A stretch of 64,000 nt of DNA from Klugiella xanthotipulae. GTDB taxonomy: Bacteria > Actinomycetota > Actinomycetes > Actinomycetales > Microbacteriaceae. Below, piece by piece: positions 42,038 to 51,515 of the stretch (the stretch's first letter is position 1; every line of letters begins with the position of its first letter). The translations under genes and the position numbers were made by a program. Where the stretch lies: NCBI RefSeq assembly GCF_006716695.1, contig NZ_VFPN01000001.1, positions 1-64,000 on the forward strand, in the 5' to 3' direction. A model generated the notes under the pieces. The model was not told where the DNA came from. It ran no database searches and was given only the letters and a program-made list of their open reading frames with translations.

Positions 42038-42949
42038 TCACTCGACGGTTGTCACGAGTGACTGCGCCTCAGCATAGTACGCCGTCTCAACCTCGACCGG
42101 GGTTCGCCTGCCTAGCTCGCCGTGGAGGCGCTCATTGTTCCACCACCACACATACTCCAGGGTGGCGAGTTCGACTTCCTCAACTGTTTTCCAGGGGCCA
42201 CGCCTGCGGATGAGTTCTGCTTTGTAGAGCGCGTTCACTGACTCGGCCAGGGCATTATCGTAGCTGTCACCTACGGTCCCCGTTGAAGGAATCGCCCCCA
42301 GTTCTCTGACGCGGTTGGAGTAGACCATCGACATGTAGTTCGATCCGTGGTCGCTGTGATGCACGGCCCCGTCGAGCGTTCCACCTGATTGCCAGGCCGC
42401 CATCTCAAGCGCCTGCAGCGGCAGTATCTCAGCTTTCAGTGTTGAGGCAACGTTCCAGCCAACGATCTTACGATCAAAGACATCAATAATGAACGCGGTG
42501 TATGCGAACCCAGCCCACGTAGCAACGTAAGTGATGTCACACACCAACAACTTCATTGGCCCGTCGGCCACGAACTGGCGTTCGACGAGATCACCCGGCA
42601 GCTGATCCCTGACGTCACTCGTTGTTGTGAAGGCTCTCTTCGAACGACGTACCCCACGCACTCCGGCGATTTTCATCAGACGCTCGGTTTGGTCGCGTCC
42701 GATGACCCACCCTGCTCTGGTGAGGAGGGCGTGCATCTTGCGGCGCCCGTAGACGCTGTAGTGCTGTTTGTGGAGTTGACGGATCTCGGTGACGAGAATC
42801 TCGTCGCGTAGTTTCCTGACCGACGGGAGTCTGTGTTTCGCTGCCCGATATCCTCGGGACGTCAGAAACCCACGAATTGCCGAGCCCAGCACACGGCACA
42901 GGAACTCAACCCCGAAACGATCACGATAGGTATCGATGAATTGGATCAT
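42038..42949 (-). CDS. IS3-family transposase OrfB (DDE integrase)
   Basis: 303 residues. HTH_21-like start (ETITIG-side helix, VRKLRDEILVTEIRQLHKQHYSVYGRRKMHALLTRAGWVIGRDQTERLMKIAGVRGV) and an rve catalytic core: CDITYVATWAGFAYTAFIIDVFDRKIVGW (first D), HHSDHGSNYMS (second D), NALAESVNALYKAEL (E). The start overlaps the end of orfA (ATGA); full transposase probably arises by -1 frameshifting between the frames. It looks intact. Confidence 0.92.
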   Translation of the reverse strand: MIQFIDTYRDRFGVEFLCRVLGSAIRGFLTSRGYRAAKHRLPSVRKLRDEILVTEIRQLHKQHYSVYGRRKMHALLTRAGWVIGRDQTERLMKIAGVRGVRRSKRAFTTTSDVRDQLPGDLVERQFVADGPMKLLVCDITYVATWAGFAYTAFIIDVFDRKIVGWNVASTLKAEILPLQALEMAAWQSGGTLDGAVHHSDHGSNYMSMVYSNRVRELGAIPSTGTVGDSYDNALAESVNALYKAELIRRRGPWKTVEEVELATLEYVWWWNNERLHGELGRRTPVEVETAYYAEAQSLVTTVE

Positions 42950-43260
42950 TTCGTTCGTGGGGGGTCGAGTTCCTTGGCGAAAAATATGCTCGCAGCTCGC
43001 AAGACTTCGTTTGCTTTCTTGAGTTCAGCGACTTCGCGGCGCAGTCGCCGGTTCTCCTCGTTCATATCAGTGGTCACGCCGGGTTTTTGGCCAGTATCGA
43101 TCAGCGTTTGACGATGCCAGATACGCAGCGTGTCTGGTGAGACACCGAGGAGCTTGCCGACCTGGTTGCTGGCTGCGTTGAGGCTCGTATGCTCGGGGAG
43201 CGCTTCGGTGAGCATACGCAGCGCGCGTTCACGGAATTCTGGTTCATATTTGTTTGCCAT
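42946..43260 (-). CDS. IS3-family transposase OrfA
   Basis: 104 residues: an HTH_Tnp_1 domain (YEPEFRERALRMLTEALPEHTSLNAASNQVGKLLGVSPDTLRIWHRQ) followed by a leucine-zipper-like helix (NEENRRLRREVAELKKANEVLRAASIFFAKEL). It binds the inverted repeats and dimerises with OrfB. Overlaps orfB by 4 bp. Confidence 0.92.
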   Translation of the reverse strand: MANKYEPEFRERALRMLTEALPEHTSLNAASNQVGKLLGVSPDTLRIWHRQTLIDTGQKPGVTTDMNEENRRLRREVAELKKANEVLRAASIFFAKELDPPRTK

Positions 43261-43309
43261 GGTGTTCCTATCCTTGTTGAAAGTACGGAACTAAACCCAG
43301 GCCAAACCA

Positions 43310-43477
43310 GTTCACTGCGGAACCTCGCTCATCTCCGAGTATCGAGCAGTGGTGGGGCACCTGGAGTTCGAGGGGAAACGCGCCGTGCTCCTGCCCGCTG
43401 AGGGGCCGCTCCCCCGGGCGGAGTTACGAGTCATGATCGAACTGGCTCTCACCTCGAAACGCAGGAGGACCGGCTAG
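43310..43477 (+). pseudogene. C-terminal fragment of a gene truncated by the IS element
   Basis: From the IS right end one frame stays open for 55 codons: SLISEYRAVVGHLEFEGKRAVLLPAEGPLPRAELRVMIELALTSKRRRTG, then TAG. The composition is natural and the end looks like a DUF1801-type C-terminus, but this is not certain. The 5' part is missing, consistent with loss at the IS junction. Confidence 0.5.
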
Positions 43478-43513
43478 CCTGGTCCCAGCGATCGACAGGA
43501 ACGGACGGCGGGG

Positions 43514-44407
43514 ATGCGCGCGCAGGATTGGGTCTCCTATGAGGAGAGCTTCGATATCGTACTCGACCATATCTACGAGCACCTTGACGAGCCGCTCGAC
43601 CTGATCCGGCTCGCCCGCATCGCTGGCATGTCGCCTCGGCACTGGCACCGGGTGTTCACCGCCGCGTTCGGTGAGTCGTTGGCCTCTCTCGTCAAGCGGG
43701 TGCGGATTCAGCGCGCCCTCACTCTCCTCACCGGCGAACTGCCGATACGTCGGATTGCCTCGGTTTGTGGCTACCCGGATGTCTCATCATTCACCCGTGC
43801 GTTTCGTTCAGCCGTCGGGGTCACACCCGCCGCCTACCGCGAGGACGGCGGACATATCGAGTTGCGGATCGCCCGAATCACGGGTGATCCGCAGCGCTTC
43901 AACGTGCACGAGATCGAGGCACCACCCATCAGGTGCATCGCGATGCGGCACCGAGGGTCCTTTCTCGAGATTGACCGGGCCTTCCATGACCTGCGACTGT
44001 GGCAGCTCGCGCAGGGGCTGAACCCGGAGGAGGAGCAGATGTACGGTGTCTATCTGTCGGACCCGTCGAGCACGCCCGAGGAACAACTCGAGTCGCTCGC
44101 TTGTACCACCGTGCCCCGGGGATTCACCGCCGAGCCACGGCCACTCTCTCACGACGCGGCGACTCCCGAACGGTTCACGCTGCGGGGCGGCCCCTATGCG
44201 GTACTCACCCACGTCGGAGCCTACGCTGACATGCCGGACAGCTACGCCTGGCTCCTCGGCTGCTGGGTTCCACACTCACAGCGCCAGCTGAGCGACGATC
44301 CGATCCTGGAGCGCTACGTCACACATCCGAAGGAGAGTTCCCCCACCGATATCACGACAGAACTCCTGCTGCCGCTGTCCACGCGCCGCAGCACAAAGCC
44401 TCGATGA
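43514..44407 (+). CDS. AraC-family regulator with GyrI-like ligand-binding domain
   Basis: 297 residues. Two N-terminal HTH motifs (DLIRLARIAGMSPRHWHRVFTAAFGESLASLVKRVRIQRALTLL and PIRRIASVCGYPDVSSFTRAFRSAVGVTPAAYRE) form the AraC DNA-binding domain, here before rather than after the effector part, as in Rob/SbmC-type fusions. The rest (IEAPPIRCIAMRHRGSFLEIDRAF ... MYGVYLSDP ... RFTLRGGPYAVLTHVGAY) is a GyrI-like small-molecule domain. It probably senses a xenobiotic and may control the adjoining truncated gene. Confidence 0.88.
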   Translation: MRAQDWVSYEESFDIVLDHIYEHLDEPLDLIRLARIAGMSPRHWHRVFTAAFGESLASLVKRVRIQRALTLLTGELPIRRIASVCGYPDVSSFTRAFRSAVGVTPAAYREDGGHIELRIARITGDPQRFNVHEIEAPPIRCIAMRHRGSFLEIDRAFHDLRLWQLAQGLNPEEEQMYGVYLSDPSSTPEEQLESLACTTVPRGFTAEPRPLSHDAATPERFTLRGGPYAVLTHVGAYADMPDSYAWLLGCWVPHSQRQLSDDPILERYVTHPKESSPTDITTELLLPLSTRRSTKPR

Positions 44408-44673
44408 GACAGCCCGCCAACCATGATGTTACCAAGGGGTCTCCGCTGGCCATTGACCTCACACTATACTGAACGGGATATTGGACAAGTGGACCCGGAA
44501 ACGGCTCGCAGGGCTTCCGTGCACGTAACGTGTTGACGACAGGTCGGCGGTACTGTCGGTGGGCTCGCCAGGACAACCGCGAGTGTCGGCATTCCTCGCT
44601 CGGATGCCGCAGACCGGGGACCATCCAGGAGGCCCGGGTCCAGGAACAACGCCCGAGGAACGAGAAATAAGCA

Positions 44674-45270
44674 ATGAGCCAACCCGGATATTACCCCTCA
44701 CCGTACAACGGTGAAACGCATCTGCTGCGCTGGTGGGATGGCTCCGCCTGGACGTCTGCGATGGCGGAGCGCCCACCCGCCCAGCGGCAGATGCCGAGGA
44801 ACCCGCGTTCACGGAAGACTGTGACCGTGGCGGTGACGGCTTCGTTACTCGCTTTTTCACTGCTCGTTTTCGGCGTTGTCCTGCTGATCGGGAAGGGTCA
44901 AGGGTGGATTGGCGGGCCGCACGAAGCAGAGCTGCACGCCGTGGAGGAGGCCATCAGAAGCTCACCACATGTCACGGAGGGTTCATACGCGAGCTACGAT
45001 TGGTCGTCCTCGTGCGAAAGGCTCTGCATGACGTATACGGTCTCAATAACAATCACACGCGATTTTAGCGATGCCGATTTCACAACCGCTGTGCGCGCGA
45101 TTGCGCCCCTGCTCGAGACAGACACGACGGTCATCATCGAGCTTCATCCCGCCGGCTACGATGCCTGGCCTGATTGGTCTAGAGACCGCGAAGCGTTTAA
45201 CTCCACTCTCACCGGTCAGCAGACCTTCACGTACCTGGCCCTTACCCCGGAAGAAATCAGGGCGATCTAA
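44674..45270 (+). CDS. DUF2510 membrane protein
   Basis: 198 residues. The start PGYYPSPYNGETHLLRWWDGSAWTS is a DUF2510 domain, widespread in actinobacteria. A transmembrane helix (VTVAVTASLLAFSLLVFGVVLLIG, about residues 50-73) follows, then an extracytoplasmic domain (EAELHAVEEAIRSSPHVTEGSYASYDWSSSCERLCMTYTVSITI) with a CERLC pair that could form a disulfide. No operon partner. The 266 bp upstream hold no clear gene. Confidence 0.8.
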   Translation: MSQPGYYPSPYNGETHLLRWWDGSAWTSAMAERPPAQRQMPRNPRSRKTVTVAVTASLLAFSLLVFGVVLLIGKGQGWIGGPHEAELHAVEEAIRSSPHVTEGSYASYDWSSSCERLCMTYTVSITITRDFSDADFTTAVRAIAPLLETDTTVIIELHPAGYDAWPDWSRDREAFNSTLTGQQTFTYLALTPEEIRAI

Positions 45271-45395
45271 AGCTCTCGACGAGCGAGGGTGGAGCAGGGG
45301 GTGGATCGTTGATGAGACCGTGGTTTTCGGGACGCGATCAGCACCAGCTGGGTCGTGAGCCGTTAGGTTGGCGGCACGGAAGGCCGAGCCCTCGT

Positions 45396-46805
45396 TCATT
45401 GGTCTGGCTGGCGGCGATGCGAGGCGTACCGGTCCCGGATAATCGGACGAGTATCCGGGACCGGCACCGTCGCGACCGGCACCGGCCAGGTGGGGCGTTC
45501 CCCGGACAGCGCCCAGGCAGCCTGGACGGCAGCGCCGAGGGCAACATACTCCCCCGGTTTGGGCACAACAACCGGTGCATCAAACACCTGGGCCGCAATT
45601 CCCGCCACCGCCGCGCTCCTCGCAGCTCCACCGATGAGAAGCACACGCCGAACCGCCACGCCACGAACGCGAATCGCGTCAAGACCCTCGGCTAACCCGC
45701 ACAGCACACCCTCGATTGCGGCTCGTGCGAGGTTCTCTCGCGTTGTCGAGCCGAGGGTCAGGCCGAAGAGTGTCGCCGTGGCATCCGGGAGGTTTGGTGT
45801 GCGTTCACCCTCAAACCAGGGTTGCAGTACGAGCCCGTCAGCGCCGGCCGGGGCGCTCAGGGCGAGCCGCGAAAACTCGGCCTGGTCAACGCCCAGCAGG
45901 GCGGCGGTGGCGTCGAACACCCGGGCGGCGTTGAGCGTCGTCACAATCGGCAGATAGAGCCCGGAGGCATCGGCAAACCCCGCCACGATTCCGTCGGCGT
46001 CGTGGACGGGCACATCCGTTACCGCGAACACTGTGCCGCTCGTGCCGAGAGAGACAACAACGTCGCCCAGGGCCGCCCCGAGGCCCAGGGCGGCGGCGGC
46101 GTTATCCCCCGCTCCGGCGGCAACAATCGTGTCGCCCGGACCGGCAACGCTATCGGCTACTCCAAGCACGCGGGGAAGCACAATATCTGCGGTGTCGCGG
46201 CGCAAGGCCTGCGTCAGCAGTTCACGATCATACTCGCCGCGCACCGAATCAAAGTATGACGTTCCACTCGCCTCAGAGCGGTCGGTGACAAGTTCGTCGA
46301 GCACCCCGCCATGCGGGGCATCTGGCCCGTACCCACGCAGACGCCACGTCAGCCAGTCGTGCGGCAACGCGACGGCGGCAACGCGGACGGCGTTCTCCGG
46401 CTCGGCATCCGCGAGCCAGCGCAGCTTGGCAGCCGTGAACGACGCAACCGGAACGGAACCCGTGCGCCGAGCGTATTCCTCAGTACCTCGTTCCGCAACA
46501 AGATCCGCTGCGGCAGGGGCGGAGCGGGTATCGTTCCAGAGGAGTGCGTGCCGGATGACCGCACCGGAGGCGTCGAGGGCGACAAGACCGTGCTGCTGGC
46601 CGGCGATACTTATCGCAGAAACGTCCTCCATGCCCCCGGCATCCGCGACAGCACGGCGCAACGCCTGCAACCAGGCCTCAGGATCAACCTCCGTACCGGC
46701 GGGGTGGGCGGCTCGGCCGGAACGCACAACGGTTCCCGTCACCGTATCCACGATGACGACCTTGCAGGACTGAGTTGACGAGTCAACGCCAAGAACCAGC
46801 GACAT
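45396..46805 (-). CDS. xylB: xylulokinase
   Basis: 469 residues, FGGY carbohydrate-kinase fold: phosphate-1 loop [12 protein letters not shown], substrate segment [13 protein letters not shown] and [10 protein letters not shown], catalytic [13 protein letters not shown], and [23 protein letters not shown] near the end. It phosphorylates D-xylulose to xylulose 5-phosphate for the pentose phosphate pathway. Second gene of a minus-strand operon, 6 bp behind xylA. Confidence 0.95.
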   Translation of the reverse strand: MSLVLGVDSSTQSCKVVIVDTVTGTVVRSGRAAHPAGTEVDPEAWLQALRRAVADAGGMEDVSAISIAGQQHGLVALDASGAVIRHALLWNDTRSAPAAADLVAERGTEEYARRTGSVPVASFTAAKLRWLADAEPENAVRVAAVALPHDWLTWRLRGYGPDAPHGGVLDELVTDRSEASGTSYFDSVRGEYDRELLTQALRRDTADIVLPRVLGVADSVAGPGDTIVAAGAGDNAAAALGLGAALGDVVVSLGTSGTVFAVTDVPVHDADGIVAGFADASGLYLPIVTTLNAARVFDATAALLGVDQAEFSRLALSAPAGADGLVLQPWFEGERTPNLPDATATLFGLTLGSTTRENLARAAIEGVLCGLAEGLDAIRVRGVAVRRVLLIGGAARSAAVAGIAAQVFDAPVVVPKPGEYVALGAAVQAAWALSGERPTWPVPVATVPVPDTRPIIRDRYASHRRQPDQ

Positions 46806-46811
46806 GACAGG

Positions 46812-48002
46812 CTATCGAGCCCCGAGCAGATGCTCGGTAGCGAGTTGCTGGAGACGAACAAACCCGAAGCCGCGGCCGCCAAAGTAGGCGTCGGCGTCAA
46901 ACTCCTCGAAGGCTGACCGGTCCGAGAGCAGAGTCTCGTAGGACTCGCCGGGGTTCAGCGTCGGCACCGCGAGCTCCCCGACTTTCGAAGCTTCGAGCGC
47001 CGCCTGCACCTCGGGGTCGGCTCGGAACGCTGCCGCCCGCTCCTTCAGCAGCAGGTAGGTGCGCATATTGGCCGCAGCAGAGTCCCACACGCCGCTCTCA
47101 TCCTCGGTGCGGCTGGGCTTGTAGTCAAAGTGGCGGGGGCCATTGTAGGCGGGCACTCCCCCGGGGCCACCGTTTTCGAGCAGATCAACGAGCGCAAAGG
47201 CGTTGTGAAGGTCACCGTGACCAAACACGAGGTCCTGGTCATACTTGATGCCCCGCTGACCGTTGAGGTCAATGTGGTAGAGCTTGCCGTGGTAGAGCGC
47301 CTGGGCGATACCCGCTGCAAAATTGAGCCCCGCCATCTGCTCGTGACCCACCTCGGGGTTCACCCCCACGAGTTCGGGACGCTCGAGGGACTCGATAAAC
47401 GCGAGGGCGTGGCCGAGCGTGGGCAGGAGGATGTCGCCGCGTGGCTCGTTGGGCTTCGGTTCGATCGCGAATCGCATGTCGTACCCCCTGTCGGTCACGT
47501 AGTCACCCAGCAGATTCACCGCTTCACGGTAGCGCTCCAGGGCCTGCCGCACGTCTTTTGCGGAGTCATACTCGGCACCCTCACGGCCACCCCACATGAC
47601 GAAGGTTTTTGCGCCCAACTCTGCGGCGAGATCAACATTCCGCAGCACCTTACGAAGCGCAAAACGTCGCACCCGCCGATCGTTGGAGGTGAATCCACCA
47701 TCTTTGAAGACGGGAGCCGAGAACAGGTTGGTCGTCACCATGGGCACGATCAGCCCCGTGTCGGCGAGGGCCCCCCTGAGCCGGTTGATCTGAGTCTCAC
47801 GCTCCGCCTCAGATGACCCGAAGGCGAAGAGGTCATCGTCGTGGAAGGTGAGACCGTAGGCACCAAGCTCTGACAACCTCTCCACGGCGTGCACCACGTC
47901 GAGAGCGGGGCGAGTAGGCCCGCCGAAGGGATCGGTTCCGTTGTAGCCGACCGTCCAGAGGCCAAAAGAGAATTTGTCATCACGGGTGGGAGTAAGGGAC
48001 AT
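46812..48002 (-). CDS. xylA: xylose isomerase
   Basis: 396 residues, the length and motifs of actinobacterial class I enzymes: FHDDDL with the catalytic His/Asp pair, [34 protein letters not shown] and [12 protein letters not shown] with metal ligands. It converts D-xylose to D-xylulose. Divergent from the LacI-type gene; the 119-bp gap holds palindromes that probably control both. Confidence 0.97.
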   Translation of the reverse strand: MSLTPTRDDKFSFGLWTVGYNGTDPFGGPTRPALDVVHAVERLSELGAYGLTFHDDDLFAFGSSEAERETQINRLRGALADTGLIVPMVTTNLFSAPVFKDGGFTSNDRRVRRFALRKVLRNVDLAAELGAKTFVMWGGREGAEYDSAKDVRQALERYREAVNLLGDYVTDRGYDMRFAIEPKPNEPRGDILLPTLGHALAFIESLERPELVGVNPEVGHEQMAGLNFAAGIAQALYHGKLYHIDLNGQRGIKYDQDLVFGHGDLHNAFALVDLLENGGPGGVPAYNGPRHFDYKPSRTEDESGVWDSAAANMRTYLLLKERAAAFRADPEVQAALEASKVGELAVPTLNPGESYETLLSDRSAFEEFDADAYFGGRGFGFVRLQQLATEHLLGAR

Positions 48003-48037
48003 AGGTACGGGGTCACTTTCAGCGTCAATGGTGAATT

Positions 48038-48052
48038 GTTGTGGTTAACAAC
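48038..48052. promoter_or_regulatory. inverted repeat in the xylA leader
   Basis: GTTGT and ACAAC arms surround GGTTA. It lies 36-50 bp upstream of xylA and could be an operator half of the divergent control region. Confidence 0.4.
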
Positions 48053-48094
48053 TTATCACGAAGTTGAGAATGAGCAAGGAGATATGGTGAAATC

Positions 48095-48114
48095 CGATAA
48101 TTTCGAAGGTATCG
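48095..48114. promoter_or_regulatory. LacI-type operator palindrome upstream of the xylose regulator
   Basis: CGATA (48095-48099) mirrors TATCG (48110-48114), and the centre TTCGAA (48102-48107) is itself palindromic about the same CG axis. Central CG is characteristic of LacI/GalR operators. It ends 7 bp before the regulator's ATG, fitting autoregulation. Overlapping TTTCGA/TCGAAA arms occur at 48101-48120. Confidence 0.6.
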
Positions 48115-48121
48115 TCGAAAC

Positions 48122-49147
48122 ATGTCATCCACATCCCGCGCCACTCTCGCTCACATCGCCGACGCGGCAGGGGTGTCCCTTGCGACAATTTCGAAAGTAC
48201 TTAACGGTCGGACGGATGTCGCACCGGGAACCAGGAAGCGTGTGGAAGAGTTACTGACCGCCCACAACTACCGCAAACGAGCCGGAGGGCACTCTCACGC
48301 CCCCCTCATCGAGTTGGTTTTCCACGAACTCCACAGCACGTGGTCAATGGAGGTCATCCGCGGCGTCCAAGAGGCCGCAGAAGACTACGGTCTCGGCGTG
48401 GTTCTCACCAAAAGCGGCTCACGGCACTCACCCGGAACCGAGTGGCTCGACGGAGTCATCCGCCGTCGCCCGCTCGCGGTTGTCCTCGTTTTTTCCGAGG
48501 TACCGCCCGCCATGAGAGAAACCCTCGCAGCGCGATCCACACCCTTCGTCGTGATAGATCCCGCAGGCGATCCGGAACCGGACGTTCCCGCCGTAGGTTC
48601 AGCAAACTGGGCCGGTGGACTCGCCGCCGTGCGCCACCTGATCGGGCTCGGACACGAGCGCATTGCCGCGGTCAGCGGCCCGTCCGACATGATGTGCTCA
48701 CACGCACGCATTGACGGATACCGCGCGGCGATGACCGCAGCCGATCTGCCGATTCGCGATGAGTGGATTCTGTATGGCGACTTCACCAGTGAAGGTGGGT
48801 TAACCAACGGACGAAAGCTGCTCGCACTCCAGCACACGCCAACCGCCATCTTTGCCGGAAGCGACCTGCAGGCCCTTGGCGTATACGACGCCGCCAGGGA
48901 ACGCGGCCTGCGGGTGCCGGAAGACCTCTCCGTCGTCGGTTACGACGACATCCCCCTGGCGCAGTGGGTGAGCCCCCGAATGACGACCATCAATCAGCCC
49001 CTCGCTGAGATGGGCCGCCAGGCCGTACACATTGCCGTGGGGCTCGCGAAGGGTGAGGTGCAGGACACCCCACGAATGGACCTCGCCACACAGCTTGTCG
49101 TACGCGAATCGACCACCTCACCCCGAGCCGTTACATCACCCGAATAG
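48122..49147 (+). CDS. LacI-family regulator of the xylose operon
   Basis: 341 residues. N-terminal HTH and hinge helix (TLAHIADAAGVSLATISKVLNGRTDVAPGTRKRVEELLTAHNYRKR), then a periplasmic-binding-like domain (LIELVFHELHSTWSMEVIRGVQEAAEDYGLGVVLTKSG ... LSVVGYDDIPLAQWVSPRMTTINQPLAEMG). It is divergent from xylA and is probably a xylose- or xylo-oligosaccharide-responsive repressor. The last 17 bp overlap the end of the convergent GH3 gene. Confidence 0.9.
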   Translation: MSSTSRATLAHIADAAGVSLATISKVLNGRTDVAPGTRKRVEELLTAHNYRKRAGGHSHAPLIELVFHELHSTWSMEVIRGVQEAAEDYGLGVVLTKSGSRHSPGTEWLDGVIRRRPLAVVLVFSEVPPAMRETLAARSTPFVVIDPAGDPEPDVPAVGSANWAGGLAAVRHLIGLGHERIAAVSGPSDMMCSHARIDGYRAAMTAADLPIRDEWILYGDFTSEGGLTNGRKLLALQHTPTAIFAGSDLQALGVYDAARERGLRVPEDLSVVGYDDIPLAQWVSPRMTTINQPLAEMGRQAVHIAVGLAKGEVQDTPRMDLATQLVVRESTTSPRAVTSPE

Positions 49148-51515
49148 GGACCTCCTCAACACACACGCTGGCGTGCAACGCCCTGCGGTGATCGACAACA
49201 CGCGCCTCGCCGGTCAGAACGGCGGATAGCTCGGCCTCCATCGCACCGGCAGAGCGGCCACACCCAAACACCATCTCCCCCGGCTCAACGATCCGGCGAC
49301 CATCCCTGGCGGTAAATGAGGTGAGGTCGGCCGAGAGAAGAAAACGGACCCTGGCGGAAGCCCCCGCGTTCAGTTCCAGCCGGTGGTAGGCGATCAGACG
49401 ACGGACGGGGCGCACCACAGAGGCAACGGGATCGCTCAGGTACACCTGAACGACATCAGACCCGGAACGCTTACCCGTGTTTGTGACCGTGACAGCAACC
49501 TCCACCTCGTTGGAGAACTCGGCCGAAGAAATCTGCGCCTCCGTCCAGGCGAAGGACGAGTATCCCAGCCCGTGGCCAAACCAGAAAGCGGGCGTGGGAT
49601 CAATATTCGAGACGCCACTGCGCTGCCCCAGAGGTGCCGCCAGGTAGGTGGAAGGCTGCGCACCCGCATGAGCCGGAACGCTCACCGGCAGACGTCCAGA
49701 CGGATTAACTCGACCGCTCAGCACACCGGCAATCGCCCCTGTCCCCTCCTCCCCCGCGAAGAAGGCCGCCACAATCGCCCCCGCGCGCTGCGGCGCAGAA
49801 CCCAAAAAATAGGGGCGCCCGGCTAGAAGCACAAGACTTGTGGGCGTACCCGTGTCGAGAATCGCATCGACCAGCATCTGCTGGGCACCGGGCAACGCCA
49901 AGTTCTCAGCGTCACACCCCTCCCCACTCGTGCCGCGCCCGAAGAGGCCTGCACGGTCTCCCAGGGCGAGCACAACCACGTCAGCGCTACGGGCAAGTTC
50001 GGCAGCGGCGGCGATGCCCTCCGTCTCCCCTCCACTCACCGACGTTCCAGACGCGTGGACGACCTCAGCATCCGGGAACTCCATCCGAACGCTGTCACGC
50101 AGCGTGGGGAGGTCGATACCGATCGGCAGATTGGGATGCTTCACCCCCACATGGGCGGGAAAGGAGTAGCAGCCCAGGACCGCGTACGGGTCGTCAGCAT
50201 TCGGACCGATAACGGCAATCCTGCGAGGATTCATAAACGGTAGTGTGCCGTTATTCGTCAGCAGCACAATCGATCGTTCCGCAATATCACGGGCAAGCTC
50301 ACGATTACCGGCGGTATCGAAAGAGACGGAGCCACGAAGTGTTTCGGCATCTACCGAATCAATATCGTGTCCACGCAACGCCTCAGGCGTGGGGTCATAG
50401 TCCGTATCGAGCAGGCCAAGTTCTATCTTCTGGGCGAGCACACGGCGGAGAGCGCGGTCCACGAGATTCTCCTCGACCCTCCCCTCCCGAACCGCCGCGA
50501 TGAGCTCATCACCGTACGCAGTAACCGTGGGCAGTTCAACGTCAATGCCGGCCCGCAACGCCTGGCCCGCGGCTTCCGCCCAATCTGCGGCCGTGCCGTG
50601 CAGCCGATGAAGGAACCCGACGGCGAAGTAGTCCGCCACAACCGTTCCGGTGAACCCCCAGGTGTCTCGCAACAGCGTCGTCAACAGGTACTCGTCCCCG
50701 GCGGAGGGGACACCGTCGATATCGGAGTAAGAGTTCATCACGCTGCGTACACCCGACTCCCGGATTGCCATCTCGAATGGAGGCAGCAGCACATCGGCAA
50801 GCTCACGAGGCCCAACGGATACCGGAGCAAGGTTGCGTCCGGCTCGCGAAGCCGAGTACCCGACAAAGTGCTTCAGAGTAGCCACAACACCGGCACCCTC
50901 AAGCCCGCGGATGTATGAGCTCGCGATAGTACCCACCAGGTAAGGGTCCTCACCGATCGTCTCTTCGATCCGCCCCCAGCGAGCATCGCGCACCACGTCG
51001 AGTACCGGAGAGAGGCCCTGGTGGACCCCCACTGATCGCATATCAGCACCAATACGTGCCCCCACCCGCTCAATCAGCTCGGGTGAGAACGTTGCCCCCC
51101 ACGCCAGCGGCACCGGATACGCGGTGGCCCCCCACGCCGCGAAACCGGCAAGGCACTCGTCGTGAGCGACGGCGGGGATTCCCAATCGACTCTCCGCAAC
51201 AATACGCCGCTGTGTGCGGGCGAGAGACAGCGCACCCATGGCAGGGTCAACGGGCTGGGTACCGAATGGGCGGGTCAGCTGGCCCAGTCCCCGGGAAAGG
51301 AGGGCATCCAGATCAACCGCGTCGCTCATATCGTGCTGATGTGGCGCAACTTCACCTCCCTCAGCGGAGGCGGCAATCCAGACCCCGTAGAGCTGGGCGC
51401 ACTTTTCCTCAAGTGTCAATTCGCTCAGCAGCGCTTCCACTCGCTCGTTCGTGCTGCGCGTGCTGTCGCGCCAGGGCGGTGTATCGGGCATTGAGGGTGT
51501 CTCCGTTTCGTTCAT
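49131..51515 (-). CDS. GH3-family beta-glucosidase/beta-xylosidase
   Basis: 794 residues. GH3 N-terminal barrel with RWGRIEETIGEDPYLVG, KHFVGYSASRAGRN and the nucleophile aspartate in GTVVADYFAVGF; second domain with LLTNNGTLPF and VIGPNADDPYAVLG; C-terminal fibronectin III-like domain. No signal peptide, so it is cytoplasmic and would cleave imported oligosaccharides. It overlaps the MalG-type permease by 4 bp, and the context (ABC importer, xylAB) favours xylo-oligosaccharides. Exact sugar specificity is inference. Confidence 0.9.
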   Translation of the reverse strand: MNETETPSMPDTPPWRDSTRSTNERVEALLSELTLEEKCAQLYGVWIAASAEGGEVAPHQHDMSDAVDLDALLSRGLGQLTRPFGTQPVDPAMGALSLARTQRRIVAESRLGIPAVAHDECLAGFAAWGATAYPVPLAWGATFSPELIERVGARIGADMRSVGVHQGLSPVLDVVRDARWGRIEETIGEDPYLVGTIASSYIRGLEGAGVVATLKHFVGYSASRAGRNLAPVSVGPRELADVLLPPFEMAIRESGVRSVMNSYSDIDGVPSAGDEYLLTTLLRDTWGFTGTVVADYFAVGFLHRLHGTAADWAEAAGQALRAGIDVELPTVTAYGDELIAAVREGRVEENLVDRALRRVLAQKIELGLLDTDYDPTPEALRGHDIDSVDAETLRGSVSFDTAGNRELARDIAERSIVLLTNNGTLPFMNPRRIAVIGPNADDPYAVLGCYSFPAHVGVKHPNLPIGIDLPTLRDSVRMEFPDAEVVHASGTSVSGGETEGIAAAAELARSADVVVLALGDRAGLFGRGTSGEGCDAENLALPGAQQMLVDAILDTGTPTSLVLLAGRPYFLGSAPQRAGAIVAAFFAGEEGTGAIAGVLSGRVNPSGRLPVSVPAHAGAQPSTYLAAPLGQRSGVSNIDPTPAFWFGHGLGYSSFAWTEAQISSAEFSNEVEVAVTVTNTGKRSGSDVVQVYLSDPVASVVRPVRRLIAYHRLELNAGASARVRFLLSADLTSFTARDGRRIVEPGEMVFGCGRSAGAMEAELSAVLTGEARVVDHRRALHASVCVEEVPIRVM

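Larger units (their letters stand above)
42001..43309 (-). mobile_element. IS3-family insertion sequence
   Basis: A 1309-bp element bounded by perfect 23-bp inverted repeats starting TGGTTTGGCC (42001-42023 and 43287-43309). It contains orfA and orfB on the minus strand. The bases flanking the two ends (CAA and GTT) do not match, so no target duplication is present. It lies at the junction of the defence island and chromosome-like DNA. Confidence 0.92.

Noticed and set aside
44408-44673. Possible promoter with TTGACC and TATACT before the DUF2510 gene
   Set aside because: The two hexamers are only about 6 bp apart, too close for a promoter.
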